Shown in pieces: positions 1 to 10,511 of a DNA stretch of 64,000 bases; the first letter of the stretch is position 1; each line of letters starts with the position of its first letter. The position numbers were made by a program, and so were the translations under genes. This stretch comes from Poa pratensis (lineage: Eukaryota; Streptophyta; Magnoliopsida; Poales; Poaceae). Where the stretch lies: assembly GCA_947311845.1 (NCBI GenBank), contig CAMZMU010000049.1, forward strand, positions 6,161,597 through 6,225,596, in the 5' to 3' direction. Under the pieces are notes generated by a model that saw only the letters and a list, made by a program, of their open reading frames with translations, ran no database searches and had not been told where the DNA came from.

Positions 1-2910
1 CCCAATCAGCATCCGAGTAGGCAGTAAGAGAATGAGAAGAGGTGCGATGCAAAGATAGACCATGATCAAGGGTGCCATTGAGATATCGAAGAATGCGTTT
101 AATGAGAGAAAAGTGAGGTTCACAAGGATCGTGCATGTGAAGACAAACCTGCTGAACAGCATAAGCAATGTCGGGACGAGTTAGCGTAGCATATTGAAGG
201 GCTCCAGCTAAGCTACGATATAACGATGGGTCAGAGACTGACGATCCAGAAGATGAAGAGAGCTTGGCTTTTGTGTCAATTGGTGTAGAAACAGGGTGAC
301 AATCACGCATACCAGCACGACTCAAGATATCAAGAATATATTGACGTTGAGAGAGATGAAGGCCATTAGATGTACGGGTGACGGAGATGCCAAGGAAATG
401 ATGTAGAGGGCCAAGGTCCTTCATGGCAAATTCTTGTGCCATTGTACGAGTGATATGTGTGAGAGTTGAAAGAGAAGAGGCTGTAAGAATAATGTCATCG
501 ACATAAAGAAGAAGATATGCCAAGGTCGTGCCTTGCTGAAGAATGAAGAGAGAAGCATCAGATTTGGATTCAACGAACCCAATAGAACGAGCAAAAGTAG
601 CAAATCGCTGAAACCAAGCTCTAGGCGCCTGTTTGAGCCCATATAAAGATTTGAGAAGTCGACACACATGAGTAGGATAGCGAGGATCAACAAAACCAGA
701 GGGTTGTTGACTGTAGACAACTTCATCAAGATGCCCATGAAGGAAAGCATTTTTAACATCAAGTTGATGAATAGGCCAGAACTGAGAGATGGCAAGAGAG
801 AGAACAATGCGAATAGTTGCAGTTTTAACGACTGGGCTAAAGGTCTCATCAAAATCTACACCGGGTTGTTGAGAAAAGCCACGAACTACCCAACGAGCTT
901 TATGGCGAGCAAGAGAGCCATCAGCATGATACTTGTGGCGGAAAATCCATTTACCGCTCACAATGTTAGCACCGGGAGGGGGAGGGACCAAGGTCCAAGT
1001 TTGATTAAGAGTGAGGGCATCGAATTCTTCTTGCATGGCATGACGCCAATTAGGATCGCGTAAGGCTGTGAGATAGTTGTATTGTAAAGGAGAAGAGGCG
1101 ATGGCAGAAAGATTAAGACGGTCTGGCGGTCCTGGAAGGCGGCCGGTGGTTGATCTTGTACGATGTGTAACAGGAGGAGGAGGAGCTGGTATTTGCGAGT
1201 TAAGCGACGAAGTAGGGGACGTGGCTGGCGAATTTGGTGGGCTGGATTGCGGCCCAGGTGAGCCCGAGTTAGACAAGGTAGGTGGGCTGTTGATGGGTGG
1301 CGGGCTGGGAGGTGGTGTCCCAGGCGGGCTCGGAGGTGGGGAGCTGCTCGGTTGGTTGTCGGGCGCATGCATAGCGGGCGCGCGGCTGGGCACATGCATA
1401 GCGGGTAGAGGCTCAGGTGGATCAAAAATTTCGTTGCATCGTGGTGGTGAAGGTGATGGCACGGGTGCATAAGGGAAGGTGGATTCGTCAAAAACAACAT
1501 GACGAGAGATGAGTATTCGGCGTGTGTAAGATCAAGGCAGCGATAGCCCTTGTGACGTGATGGATAGCCAAGGAAGATGCACTTGGTGGAGCGTGGGGAT
1601 AATTTATTAGAGGAGGTTGATGTAGTATTGGGGTAACAAAGACAACCAAATACACGAAGGGATTCATAAGGTGGTGGGTGGCCGAGTAGAGTTTGGTATG
1701 GTGTGAGAAATTGTGTAGATGATGTCGGACGAATATTGATGAGAAAAGTAGCGGTATGAAGTGCTTCGGCCCAAAACGACGGTGGAAGAGAGGCTTGAAT
1801 TAATAGGGTGCGTATGACATTGTTTGTGGTTCGAATAGCGCGTTCGGCCTTGCCATTTTGCTGAGAGGTATATGGGCAGGAAAAACGAAGAAGAATACCA
1901 TTGGTGGCACAAAAGGTGTCAATTTTAGTGTTGTCAAATTCTCGGCCATTGTTGCATTGAAAAGCTAAGATAGGTAAATTAAATTGAGTTCGGGCATAAG
2001 CATGAAAGGTTAGAAAGGTGGCGTAGACATCGGATTTTTTCCGGAGAGGAAAGGTCCAAAAATAGTGTGTGTAATCATCAACAAGTATTAGATAATAGAG
2101 AAAACCAGAACTGCTTGGTACTGGAGATGTCCAAAGATCACAGTGTAATAACTCAAAAGGTTTAACAGTATGGGAAACCGACGAATAAAAGGGTAATCTA
2201 ACATGTCGCCCAAGTTGACAAGCATGACAAAGGGACGGCATGAATTTATTGTAGGAAATATGCTGGGAAGATTGAAGACGCTGCATGGTGTGGTGGCCGG
2301 GGTGTCCTAGACGGCGATGCCAAAGGTCGAGGGAGGTGGTGGCGATGTGAGCTTCAGGTGATGTAGGGCGACACAAGGGGTAGAGCGGGCCGGAGCTATT
2401 GCATCGAAGAATCTTGGCCCGGGTTGGGAGTGCCTTCACAGAGAAACCCCAAGGATCAAATTCAATAGAAATAAAATTATCGGTGGTTAGTTTGCGAACA
2501 GATAGAAGATTTTTAATGATGTGAGGAACAACAAGAACATCATTGAGATAGAGAGGTTTGGAGAGAGATGGGATAGAGTGCGAACCAATGTGAGATATAG
2601 GAAGAGAGGCACCATTACCAACGGTGACGGAGTGAGCAGAAGAGGGTAGGGAAGAGGAGAGTATACCATGATCGGATGCCATATGAGAGGATGCGCCGGA
2701 GTCCATGTACCACTCTTGATTTCCAGGGAGCTGCAAGTTGTTGAGTGCGGTGAGGAGGGCGGGGTCGACATGCTGATGACCGTAGTAGTTCGGTGTCATG
2801 GAGCCTGTAGTTGATGCAGCGAGACCGTGCGCCGTGTACGCCTGAGGGAGAGGTGCGCGAGGACGAGGACCGAGGACTCCAGTGTCAGGGGCACGCCACG
2901 GTTGAGGCTG
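1..2910 (-). pseudogene. copia pol: protease, integrase, reverse transcriptase (truncated by window)
   Basis: The protease active site reads DSGASSH at about 2700. The integrase zinc finger follows (HRRLGHPGHH with CHAC), then the core with HCDLW, a QCNNGREF motif and QQNGKAERA. In active enzymes the middle motif has Asp (QCDNG); here the codon is AAC (Asn), so the D-D-E triad is broken. A one-base deletion near 1528 shifts the frame after the integrase C-terminus. Reverse transcriptase continues in the new frame with DVKNAFLHG, YGLKQAPRAW and YVDD (about 490-510) and stays open to position 1, where RNase H begins (YSDAD). Reverse transcription and integration enzymes are thus recognisable but inactive as a set. 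Confidence 0.9.
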
Positions 2911-3930
2911 CTAAGGAGGAGGTGCCGCCTGTTGCTGAAGTTGTGCGCGAGTCGGCTGTCCGGTCCAAGGATTGAACATCCAAGGAGTGTTGTCACGGCC
3001 GCGTCCGTGACTGCCGCGACCACGCCCACGCCCAAAGTTGCCGCCCCCGCGGCCGCCATTGTATGAAGTGGGCGCCGGGGCGCGCTGATCACTATAGGTG
3101 CCGCGGCCACCGTGGGAGGGTTGGGTGAGCGAGCCGCCTGCTTGAGGGATGACACTCTGGCCGCTGGCCCAGAGCGCAGCGGAGGAGGAATTCTTGGCGT
3201 CTGTTTTCTTCTGTGCCTCCTCGAGAACAAGCGCTGAACGAGTTTGCAAGAAGGATGGAAACGGCACTTGGAACGGCAAGAAGGAGCGCAAGTGGGAGTA
3301 CTGCTCGTTGAGGCCTCGAAGCAAGGTGAGGACGAGTGTCTCGTCCGTGATCGGCTGGCCGACATCGGCAAGTGCGTCAGATAGAGCTTTGAGCTTGGCG
3401 CAATATTCTAAAATTGTCATGTCTCCTTGAGGAGTATTGCGGAATTCAGCGTCAAGGGCGATGGCGCGACTCTTCTTGTTGTCACGGAACAAATTAGCGA
3501 TGGCGTCCCATATCTGCTTGGCGGTGGAGCCGGGCGCCATGATTATGCCAAAAAGCTCGAGGGAGATCAAGCCATAAATCCAGGAGAGGACGGTGAAGTC
3601 ATCGCGACCCCAGTCAGAGGTAGCCGAGGTATCCGACGGGGTGGTCTCCGAGAGGACGTGGGCGGAGAGGCCATAACGTCCAAGAGCGACGAGGAACAGC
3701 TCACGCCACTTGGCGTAGTTAGAATCCTAGAGGTCGAGGGTGATGGGGACGTAATTCTTGATAGACGCAGCATATGCAGAGGGTGCAGCGACAGGTGCAG
3801 AAGGGGATGATGCGGGGTCAGCCTTCCCCAGCTCTTCGGCTCGACGCTTCAGGTCTTCCTCGCGAGTCTGAATAATGGACTCACGGTTCTTGAGTTCTTC
3901 TTCCAGTTTCTTGAGCTCGTCGGCGTTCAT
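2911..3930 (-). pseudogene. copia gag with internal stop codon
   Basis: The reading frame starts at an ATG (3930) with a charged coiled-coil-like stretch (MNADELKKLEEEL). It continues through a copia Gag core (IWDAIANLF, LDAEFRNTPQGDM, LLRGLNEQYSHLRSF) and ends in a glycine/arginine-rich RNA-binding tail (GRGRGRGSHGRGRD). A TAG at 3727-3729 interrupts the frame where glutamine is likely, and a second TAG at 2911-2913 separates gag from the in-frame protease/integrase part. Both fit CAG to TAG changes. Gag would form the virus-like particle. The frame is continuous with pol, as expected for copia elements with one polyprotein. Confidence 0.85.
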
Positions 3931-4026
3931 GGTTGTAGAGGGAGGCTGAGGAGGGCGTGAGAGGATTGGTAGCTACGGTGTTGGCGAATAGGGCTGTAGA
4001 TTGGTTTAGAGAGAGAGGATCGATCT

Positions 4027-4038
4027 GCTCTGATACCA
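4027..4038 (-). other. Primer binding site, initiator tRNA-Met type
   Basis: The minus strand reads TGGTATCAGAGC immediately after the LTR. This is the standard copia primer site complementary to the 3' end of initiator tRNA-Met. It fixes the orientation of the element and the inner LTR edge. Confidence 0.88.
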
Positions 4039-4230
4039 TGTAACTTTGATAATACCGGGCGGCTCAATGCCTACCTCGGGTCAGCTCCCATATATATATA
4101 TCACAGATTACAGAGTTTGATTACAAATACACTTCGGCTAAACATGGAAGCTATCTGTTAGGCCGCTTGGCGTGTACTCCAAGTCGGGCGCCACCGCTGC
4201 TGTCCATCTTATGAGTAGAGGACTCTAACA
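4039..4230 (-). repeat. 5' LTR of the copia element
   Basis: On the minus strand this stretch begins TGTTAGAGTCC and ends GTTACA, directly next to the primer binding site. At about 192 bp it is short, as in several plant copia families. It contains an AT run (TATATATATA, about 4091-4102) that could be the promoter TATA region. The outer edge was chosen from the TGTTAG start and is uncertain by a few bases. Confidence 0.7.
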
Positions 4231-4730
4231 GATGTCACCTTCTCCGCCATGGCTCCGCAGCAGCGTCGCCGGCGCCGTCTCATGGAAGGGTGGGAGACAG
4301 GGAGGGAGAGAAAGACGAACGTGGGAAGGGGACGGGAGAAAGAAGAACGTGGGCTGGACAGAGACACATCGCGCGAACCACTCAACCACAACCGAAATGA
4401 AGCGACGATAGATTGGAGCGAAAGGGCCCTAGCTAAGAGTGTCAAGCGGTCGTCCCGCAAGCCCGTAAAACATATTTTTTAGTTCAAAACGAGCTAATTT
4501 TGTGAAGAATATTATAACTAATCAAAAAAATCTTTGACTAGGAAGCGGGCCGGATCAGGCGCCGCCCTGAAACATGAGCCCTAGCGCAGCTACTGACTAA
4601 CACGACATGAGATATGCAGATTCATTTGGGTCAAGATGGAGGCTACAAAACTTGCCATGGCACTACTCGCACGATCTAATCAATAGTTCTTATAAGACAA
4701 AATCGCACTAACATGTGATAAATTAGTCTA
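4231..4730. other. Unassigned intergenic stretch
   Basis: Purine-rich, GC-biased sequence to about 4450, then AT-rich sequence. Short open frames of about 80 codons exist on both strands but show no recognisable motif. No gene or repeat is supported here. Confidence 0.4.
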
Positions 4731-5042
4731 TCTCTATATGCAAGGTTGTCCACATTTGAGTCATTCATTTATCCATTCGATCCCACAATTATTAATAAAA
4801 ATCTATTTATGCATGTAATCTATTCACATCATTAATTCTTTTAGCCATACAATTTCTACATAATCAATATTTAGCGGTTAAATACAGGTGATTAAATTTC
4901 AATTCTCAACTATTGTGGCAAATCAAATCTTCCATATTCCCGATTTTTTTTTCCATTTCATGATTCAAATATCCTTTAATTTCTTTATAATACAATTTTT
5001 TTTAAAAAAAATCCCCGTTGTAACGCGCGGGGTATCTTTCTA
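4731..5042 (+). mobile_element. Candidate non-autonomous Helitron
   Basis: The element starts with TCTCTATATG preceded by A (4730) and ends in CTAG (5039-5042) followed by T. A hairpin lies just upstream of the end (CCCCG, loop, CGCGGGG at 5013-5030). TC start, CTRR end, subterminal hairpin and insertion between A and T are the Helitron hallmarks. The inside is AT-rich and non-coding, so any movement would need a helicase in trans. The 3' end is convincing; the 5' end is less so. Confidence 0.5.
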
Positions 5043-5055
5043 GTATATATTAAAA

Positions 5056-5778
5056 CTAATAGCTGAATGCCCGTGCGTTGCCACGGGCCCTCAAATAAAT
5101 CATCGCCGCGCATGTTACATGTCTAAACATAAAATGCACATAAATATTAAGTCTAGCTCCCTATCAATGTAACTTCTAGTTCTTCTCCCCGTGTTGCCTT
5201 CTCCTTACAGACTGTTTTTTTTCTAGCGTCCTAATAGAATGCATCCCCGGTTCTACCGCACCGGATAGTCACCCCTGTACATTTAGCAGGACGCGTTGGT
5301 CGGTTTAGGAGACTGGATTGGCTTTCTCGGGGGCGGCTGTATATACCAGGTGAGGTGGTTGGGAAGCTCGGCGGTGCTGGGTATGCTGACCGTTTAATAT
5401 GGTGACGTTTTGGATCCGTTGGTTGATATGTTTAATACGTCCCGGGAAAGAAAAAACAAGGGACAAAAAACCCGTACCAGAGAATCACGCAGTCAGACAA
5501 TTTATATTTTGTGCAGTTACTTTTAGGCGGTCAAAGCCATTGTTCTATTTTTTTTTTTCTGCGATGGAAGTGATTCTAATTTTTTTTCTTTTAACCGTGC
5601 GATGGAAGTGCGACCTAGCCTAGCGATTGTGGCGACCTAGAGACAGATATAGATTAATCCGAACGGTTTTTCACTTATAGGTGGCATGGTGCGTAATTTA
5701 TATCAATTCCAGGGGTAGTTCTCTCATGACGCACCATCGGCGACCATCACCACCTGAAGCCGTATTATATAGTAGAGA
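5056..5778 (-). mobile_element. Candidate Helitron, opposite orientation
   Basis: On the minus strand it starts TCTCTACTATATAATA (5778 downward) with A in front. Near the other end is a strong hairpin GCCCGTG...CACGGGC (5069-5088), the common grass Helitron 3' hairpin. The exact 3' end is unclear: TTAG at 5059-5056 followed by T, or the CTAG shared with the neighbouring element at 5042-5039. No helicase coding was seen. Confidence 0.45.
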
Positions 5779-6194
5779 TTAAAATGTATGCCTAACGTGG
5801 TTTAGTACTTCTGTAGTTCTGTTCTAGTTAAGGATCGATCAGTTTGACTGCGGCTTCGAAGGAGCAAGGTATTGATCAAGAGAACATGCGCAGGTTCGGC
5901 GCAACATACCTTGGCGCCGACCTCCTCGAAATAATTATATCCACCTTTAATACCTGACTACAAGACACATTCGACGCAAAATTGTGTAGAGCCAACATGA
6001 CCACGTCAAATGGCTCGCGTATCGGTTTGCACAGATGTTCATCGCCAGATAGAGTAAAGCCAAACTGAACAAGTTCAACTCCATATCCTATTCGACGACA
6101 AGCCTATGGGATAGATTTGGGAGTTTCGCGGAATATACGTGGGTTTAGCTTCTCAGAGAGGCCATATTTGGCCAAAAAAAAAGCTCTATCTCAT
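5779..6194. other. Unassigned intergenic stretch
   Basis: Mixed-composition sequence between the Helitron-like block and the F-box remnant. No open frame, motif or terminal repeat was recognised. Confidence 0.4.
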
Positions 6195-6888
6195 TTCCAC
6201 TAGAAAATTATCTCTACCGCCACCACTTGGGCCGGAAAATCGGCGTGGTAGGTGAGGACGGCGCAGTCGACGCCCAGCACGCACAGCCTCCCGTGCAAGA
6301 ACGCCACGTCCTGGAACCATGGTGCTCCGCGCCCCGGCGACGATCGTTGTCTACGACGAGCCGAACACCGTATCCGGCTGGATCAGCGTGAGCATGAAGC
6401 CTGACTGGTCCACCACGGCGGCCACCCAGCAGGCCAGCCTGGTGAGGTGGGCGGCGCCGAGAGCACCACCACCGGGAACACGGGCGGCCGCGGCAGGGCG
6501 ATGAGCTCGCCAGAGAAGATGTGGCAGAGTGCGATGCGACGCTCCCCGTCCAGGGCCATGGCGAGCCAGCCATCGATCTGGCCGTAGCACCGGCCGGCCC
6601 GGAGGGCAAAGCAAAGGAACTCACGGCGTTGGATGCTGAAGAAGGCTATAGCTCCTCCTCCGTCAGGGCCGGGGCGGCCGAACATGAGGAAATGTGGTGG
6701 CCGGCCGGGAATGGGATCGAAACACCATTCCACGCGCACGAGCGGCGCCACGGGGAGCAGACGAGACGGATGGCTGCCCGGCCTGGCGGATTGAGGAGGT
6801 GGATGACGATCTCCAACAACCATGGCGGAATGTCCTGCCAAGCGGACTCCGGCTGCGGCCGGCGGGGATTATACAGGGGGCAAGCCAT
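6195..6888 (-). pseudogene. F-box protein remnant, DUF295/KIB1-like
   Basis: From the ATG at 6888 the minus strand encodes an F-box (WQDIPPWLLEIVIHLL followed by IRLVCSPWRR). It continues in other frames with WCFDPIPGRPPHFLMF, YGQIDGWLAMALDGERR, LIQPDTVFGS and finally WFQDVAFLHGRLCVLGVD. These blocks occur in this order in plant F-box proteins of the DUF295 group, which would act as substrate adaptors of SCF ubiquitin ligases. Frame changes are needed near 6740, 6440 and 6330, and a stop follows VFGSS. No clean C-terminus was found. It is best read as a decayed F-box gene; sequence errors could explain part of the damage. Confidence 0.65.
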
Positions 6889-7024
6889 CGCTCCACTGTA
6901 CAAACTGCGGTGGATTGAGATCGAGTTCCTCCCCATTCCATTTCCATTTATGGACACTTTCCTTCGAAACAATGTTATAGCGGCAAAACATTCTCTACTG
7001 GTCAAGTTCTCCTTAGAAACAATG

Positions 7025-7166
7025 ATTTAGCGGCAAAAATATCTGTTGGGCCCAAACGAAGAATGATCCAACAAACAACCAGGCCGGAAAACAAGGCCTG
7101 TGTTGGCTTAGATGAGTTCGAACGGGCCAAGTCTTTCTACAAAGGCCGTATTATGCCCAGGTAAAA
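7025..7166. repeat. Direct duplication, copy 1
   Basis: About 142 bp beginning ATTTAGCGGCAAAAAT that recurs at 8049-8191 at roughly 85-90% identity by eye. Both copies end next to GTAAAA. It lies just upstream of the F-box remnant start (minus strand). No coding function was seen. Confidence 0.8.
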
Positions 7167-8048
7167 GTGCAGCCTTGCATAAACATCATAGGAGTATTTT
7201 TTTCGAGAAGTTGAGAAAACGGTTGCCTTTTCATTTAGAGGAAAATAAGAATATGTACAAGGGTGACAAGTTTTTTAAGGAAACATGTAAAAATCCTATG
7301 GCCTATCAAAAACTTATTGTAAATTGCCGTGTGGTTGCATAAATGGCGGTTCATGCGAGACAGATGGCATGTCTAATATTGTTCACGTTGATATATTGCC
7401 CAATCGATGAATTGTGCTGTATTATTTTTTGTAATTTTTTAATATGAAATTTAAATTTTCATGGTTAACACTTTAACTAGTAGTATGTTTGTGCTTTCAC
7501 ACGGAACATGAGTCGCACCCCACTACGTTGATCACTTCGCCACTGAGCTTGCTCCACTCTAGCCTGGCCTAAAAATTTAGCAACAAAATGCTGACATATT
7601 TATCAGCTCATTCGAAATCTGAACATACCCATGAAGGGCTAAGATTGCAATGTAACAAAATTTTATAAAACAATAGTTTTTGGATAACAACTGGAATTGT
7701 ACTTCTTTCGGACTCCGAGATTGTGCTAAAAAGTGATCAACGTTAGGATTTATTAGCTAGGCAATCGAATATGATGTAACAAACTAAGTTTAGCACTAGA
7801 ACAGTTTGGACTGCACATATAAAATATGGTTGTACCTGACGAGCACTAAACTCTTTGTTGTTTCATTTGTGATTTTTCACCTTACTTTACTCTCTTGAGA
7901 TCTTGCTTGGCTATGACCATAGAAAGTTGATTTTGTGAACTAAAAATGGATCGGTCCTGACAAAGTCTGATAATAAAGTATGAATCAAGATTTATATGTG
8001 ATTTGCTTGACGCGGATAATTTTAGCAAAGGGAAACATGTAAAAAAGA

Positions 8049-8191
8049 ATTTAGCGGCAAAAATGTCTGTTGGGCGCAAACGGAGAATGATCACACAAAC
8101 AACCAGGCTAGAAAACAAGACCTGTGTTGGCTTAGATGACTTTGAGCGGGCCAAGTGTTTTATAGAAATGCCGTATTATCCACAGGTAAAA
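8049..8191. repeat. Direct duplication, copy 2
   Basis: Second copy of the block at 7025-7166, in the same orientation, about 1 kb downstream and just before the F-box/LRR remnant. The AT-rich DNA between the copies (7167-8048) has no recognisable gene. Confidence 0.8.
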
Positions 8192-8742
8192 CTACTGCCA
8201 TGTCCACCGCAAAAAAAAAACTACTGCCATATGCAGGAGTTTCTAAGATAGTTGTAAAAAAAAATCCCAACAAAAAAACGAAGTTGTCAAAAAACAGAAG
8301 CTTCTAAGATGGAAGAAGAGATGAAAACGACGGTGGATCTCGCCACTACGAGGACCTTCCGTTTTGCTTCTACTATGCCTCCGGCGGCGCCGGCGCCCTG
8401 TCGGTCACTAGCCGTCTAAGAAGGCTGCACCTTTCCGGATTGACCCTAACGGAGGAATTCGAGGAGGAACTCAGATCCGAGTGCCCAGTTCTGGATTGAG
8501 CCTCGTCGGCTGCGAGTGCAACTACAGGTTCCAAGGCCGCATCGCCTCCAGCTCCCTCAAGAGGTTGCACATCGAGGGGCGCCACGGCAACTACAGGTTA
8601 TTACGCACTCTCGCCGTTCCTGCCCTTGTTTCCTTGAACCTCGACAAGGTGTGCCCGCCCGACATTGAAGAAGAGTTGGAGTCCCTTGTCGTGGCATCGA
8701 TCGCAGATCCTAATGAGCGTGGCTGCGAATACCGTGGTTTCT

Positions 8743-8866
8743 GTACATAACACTCTATTCTATACATAACACTCTATTTTTTCCCTAGCTCAAAATTCTG
8801 TACATAACACTCTATTCTATCTAATCGGACGGCGGATTCGACCGCCTTAAACCTCAAAAAAAAAAA
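8743..8866 (+). mobile_element. Short poly-A retroposon (SINE-like or LINE 3' tail) with target duplication
   Basis: The insertion begins GTACATAACACTCTATTC and ends in a run of 13 A (8856-8868, the last two overlapping the second repeat). It is flanked by a perfect 15-bp direct repeat AATACCGTGGTTTCT (8728-8742 and 8867-8881), which reads through the LRR coding sequence and restores it when the insert is removed. The start of the unit, TTCTGTACATAACACTC, recurs inside the insert, so it looks partly duplicated. A related copy lies on the minus strand at 16793-16910. Known SINE families were not matched with certainty. Confidence 0.85.
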
Positions 8867-9301
8867 AATACCGTGGTTTCTTGAAATCCATGAGCAAAGC
8901 CAAGGTCTTGGAACTCCGGAGTTTTACCACCACGATACGTTCAATCAAGTCGTCCTTGGCTTCCTTTCATTATAATCACAGCTTAATTTCTAGATCACTT
9001 CTCTCCAGCTAAATAAGTTGTTTTTACAGGGTTCTGACTTTTATATAGGGACTGCTCGAGGAGGAACCTGGAAACTTCCAGGAGTTCCATAACCTGAGGA
9101 TCTTAACCCTGGTAGAATGTGAAATTGGAGATAGATGCGAGGTCTTGAGGTACATTTTAGAGAACGTCTCAAGTCTAGAGAGACTTGTGCTGGAAAATTG
9201 CAAGGTGATGTATATATCTTTTGCCAACGATTTGTTTTTATTCATTTGAAATGGTACTAATATGAATATACGCATGACCTGCAATTGTGTCATGCATCAT
9301 C

Positions 9302-9598
9302 TTATACATGTTTCTGGTGCTTGCAAACAGACCTCTGGATTTTGTACGGATGGATCAACTTCCAGTTGGTGTACCGATACAGCATTCCACGGGTGTAAGA
9401 ACCTCGAATCTATACAAGTCAAGTATAACGATCATGATGTCCCTCATGTGCTTGTTGCTGCGTTGACGCAAATCGCAAAGGATATAGTCAAGCCACACCG
9501 CGGCGAAAAAAACTATGTTGGGTGGTTGGACTGGATGCGTCGCGTCGTTGGGTGGAAAAAGAAATTTCTCACACAGGTTTGGTCGATCTTGGCTCCTT
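9302..9598 (+). repeat. Duplicated last-exon block of the LRR gene, copy 1
   Basis: This block covers intron end and last coding exon of the F-box/LRR remnant. It recurs at 10211-10511 in the same orientation with about 90% identity by eye. Both copies encode the CKNL / HDVPHVL stretch, one with small indels. Confidence 0.85.
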
Positions 9599-9650
9599 GG
9601 TTGAATTACAGCACCAACATAATTCATGCCGCTCTTTTGGCCTTGTAGCG

Positions 9651-10210
9651 ATATGCTGCTGCTTCTGCCGTCGCCGAGTCGGACGACTCTCTGTCTGAAG
9701 AGGAGCACGGGCCCCGTGTGTGGAAGCACCGCGCGAGAAAGAAACATGAAAGGGACTGCACCGTCAAGGCACGCCTTCGGGCGGCTCACCTAGCCCGACA
9801 TTGAAGCGTTAGTTAGCATGGTGGACAAGGTTGCGCTTTCCAAAGCTGATCTCTCCCAAATAAAGAGTGGCATTCTGGATCCAAGCGATGTTTGGAATTT
9901 TCTTTCATTAACAAAGGGTCGTGATTTAATTAATGAACATAAAATCTATACAGGTAAAAAAGATCATGTTTTTAATGTTAATTTAGTTAATGAACAATCT
10001 ATGTTTTTTTTTTCTGTGTTTGGAAATGATTTTGATATTTCTATTTTTCTTCACTATAGTTGAACCTTTGGTTTATCATAGTCAACGTACCTTCAATGTA
10101 ATTAAATATTTGGTTCATGGTACTTGCGTTTCATTTTCATCATAGACATGATATGTTGTTCTGGAAGTAATCCTTTTAGTCGTTCCAGTGAACATTTGAA
10201 CCCATACGTT
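9651..10210 (+). other. Spacer between duplicated exons with unassigned short frames
   Basis: A charged stretch (SDDSLSEEEHGP, about 9680-9720) and an 81-codon frame from 9818 (MVDKVALSKADLSQIKSGIL) are present. Neither was recognised. The first could be the real C-terminus of the LRR gene and the second a piece of an adjacent gene. AT-rich DNA follows. Confidence 0.3.
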
Positions 10211-10511
10211 TTATACATGTTTCTAGTGCTTGCAAACAGACCTCTGGGTTTTGTTCGGATGGATAAGCTTCCAGTTGGTGTACCGATACAGCACTCCACG
10301 GGTGTAAGAACCTCGAACCTATACAAGTCCAGTATAAAGATCATGATGTCCCTCATGTGCTTGTTACTGCGTTGACGCAAATAGCAAAGGATATAGTCCA
10401 ACCACACCGCGGTGAAAGAAACTATATATGTTGGGTGGCTGGACTGGATGTGTCGTGTCGTTGGGTGGTAAAAGAAATTTCTCACACAGGTTTGGTCGAT
10501 CTTGGCTCCTT
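10211..10511 (+). repeat. Duplicated last-exon block of the LRR gene, copy 2
   Basis: Second copy of 9302-9598. Similarity stops at GGCTCCTT; copy 1 continues GGTTGAATTACAG, while here a T run and foreign sequence follow, so an insertion or breakpoint lies at about 10512. Confidence 0.85.

Larger units (their letters stand above)
1..4230 (-). mobile_element. Ty1-copia LTR retrotransposon, 5' part, degenerate
   Basis: Read on the minus strand the order is LTR (4230-4039), tRNA-Met type primer site, gag, protease, integrase and reverse transcriptase, with RNase H starting at the window edge. Integrase before reverse transcriptase is the copia order. The 3' part and second LTR lie outside the window, so no target duplication can be checked. 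Two in-frame stops, one frameshift and a changed integrase catalytic residue make it non-functional. The gag tail is glycine/arginine rich and no CCHC knuckle was seen, which fits some copia lineages such as Ale/Retrofit, but the lineage is a guess. Confidence 0.93.
8309..9650 (+). pseudogene. F-box/LRR (FBD-type) gene remnant
   Basis: Leucine-rich-repeat blocks typical of plant F-box/LRR proteins appear in order. They are SRLRRLHLSGLTLTEEFEEE (about 8400-8470), SSLKRLHIEGRHGNYR and VPALVSLNLDKV (8550-8655), a piece after the insertion (FLEIHEQSQGLGTPEFYHHD, 8878-8940), LRILTLVECEIGDRCEVLRY with SSLERLVLENCK (9085-9205), and a last exon AFHGCKNLESIQVKYNDHDV (about 9380-9440). Introns are suggested by TTTTTACAG near 9030 and AAG/GTGATG at 9205. 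A stop after CPVLD, frame changes and a poly-A insertion at 8743 break it. No F-box was recognised at the start. Such proteins are SCF adaptors. Confidence 0.65.

Noticed and set aside
958..1472. Plus-strand glycine-rich frame (1077-1472) and similar frames within the first 4 kb
   Set aside because: They are antisense to the copia polyprotein, whose minus-strand text has clear integrase and reverse transcriptase motifs.
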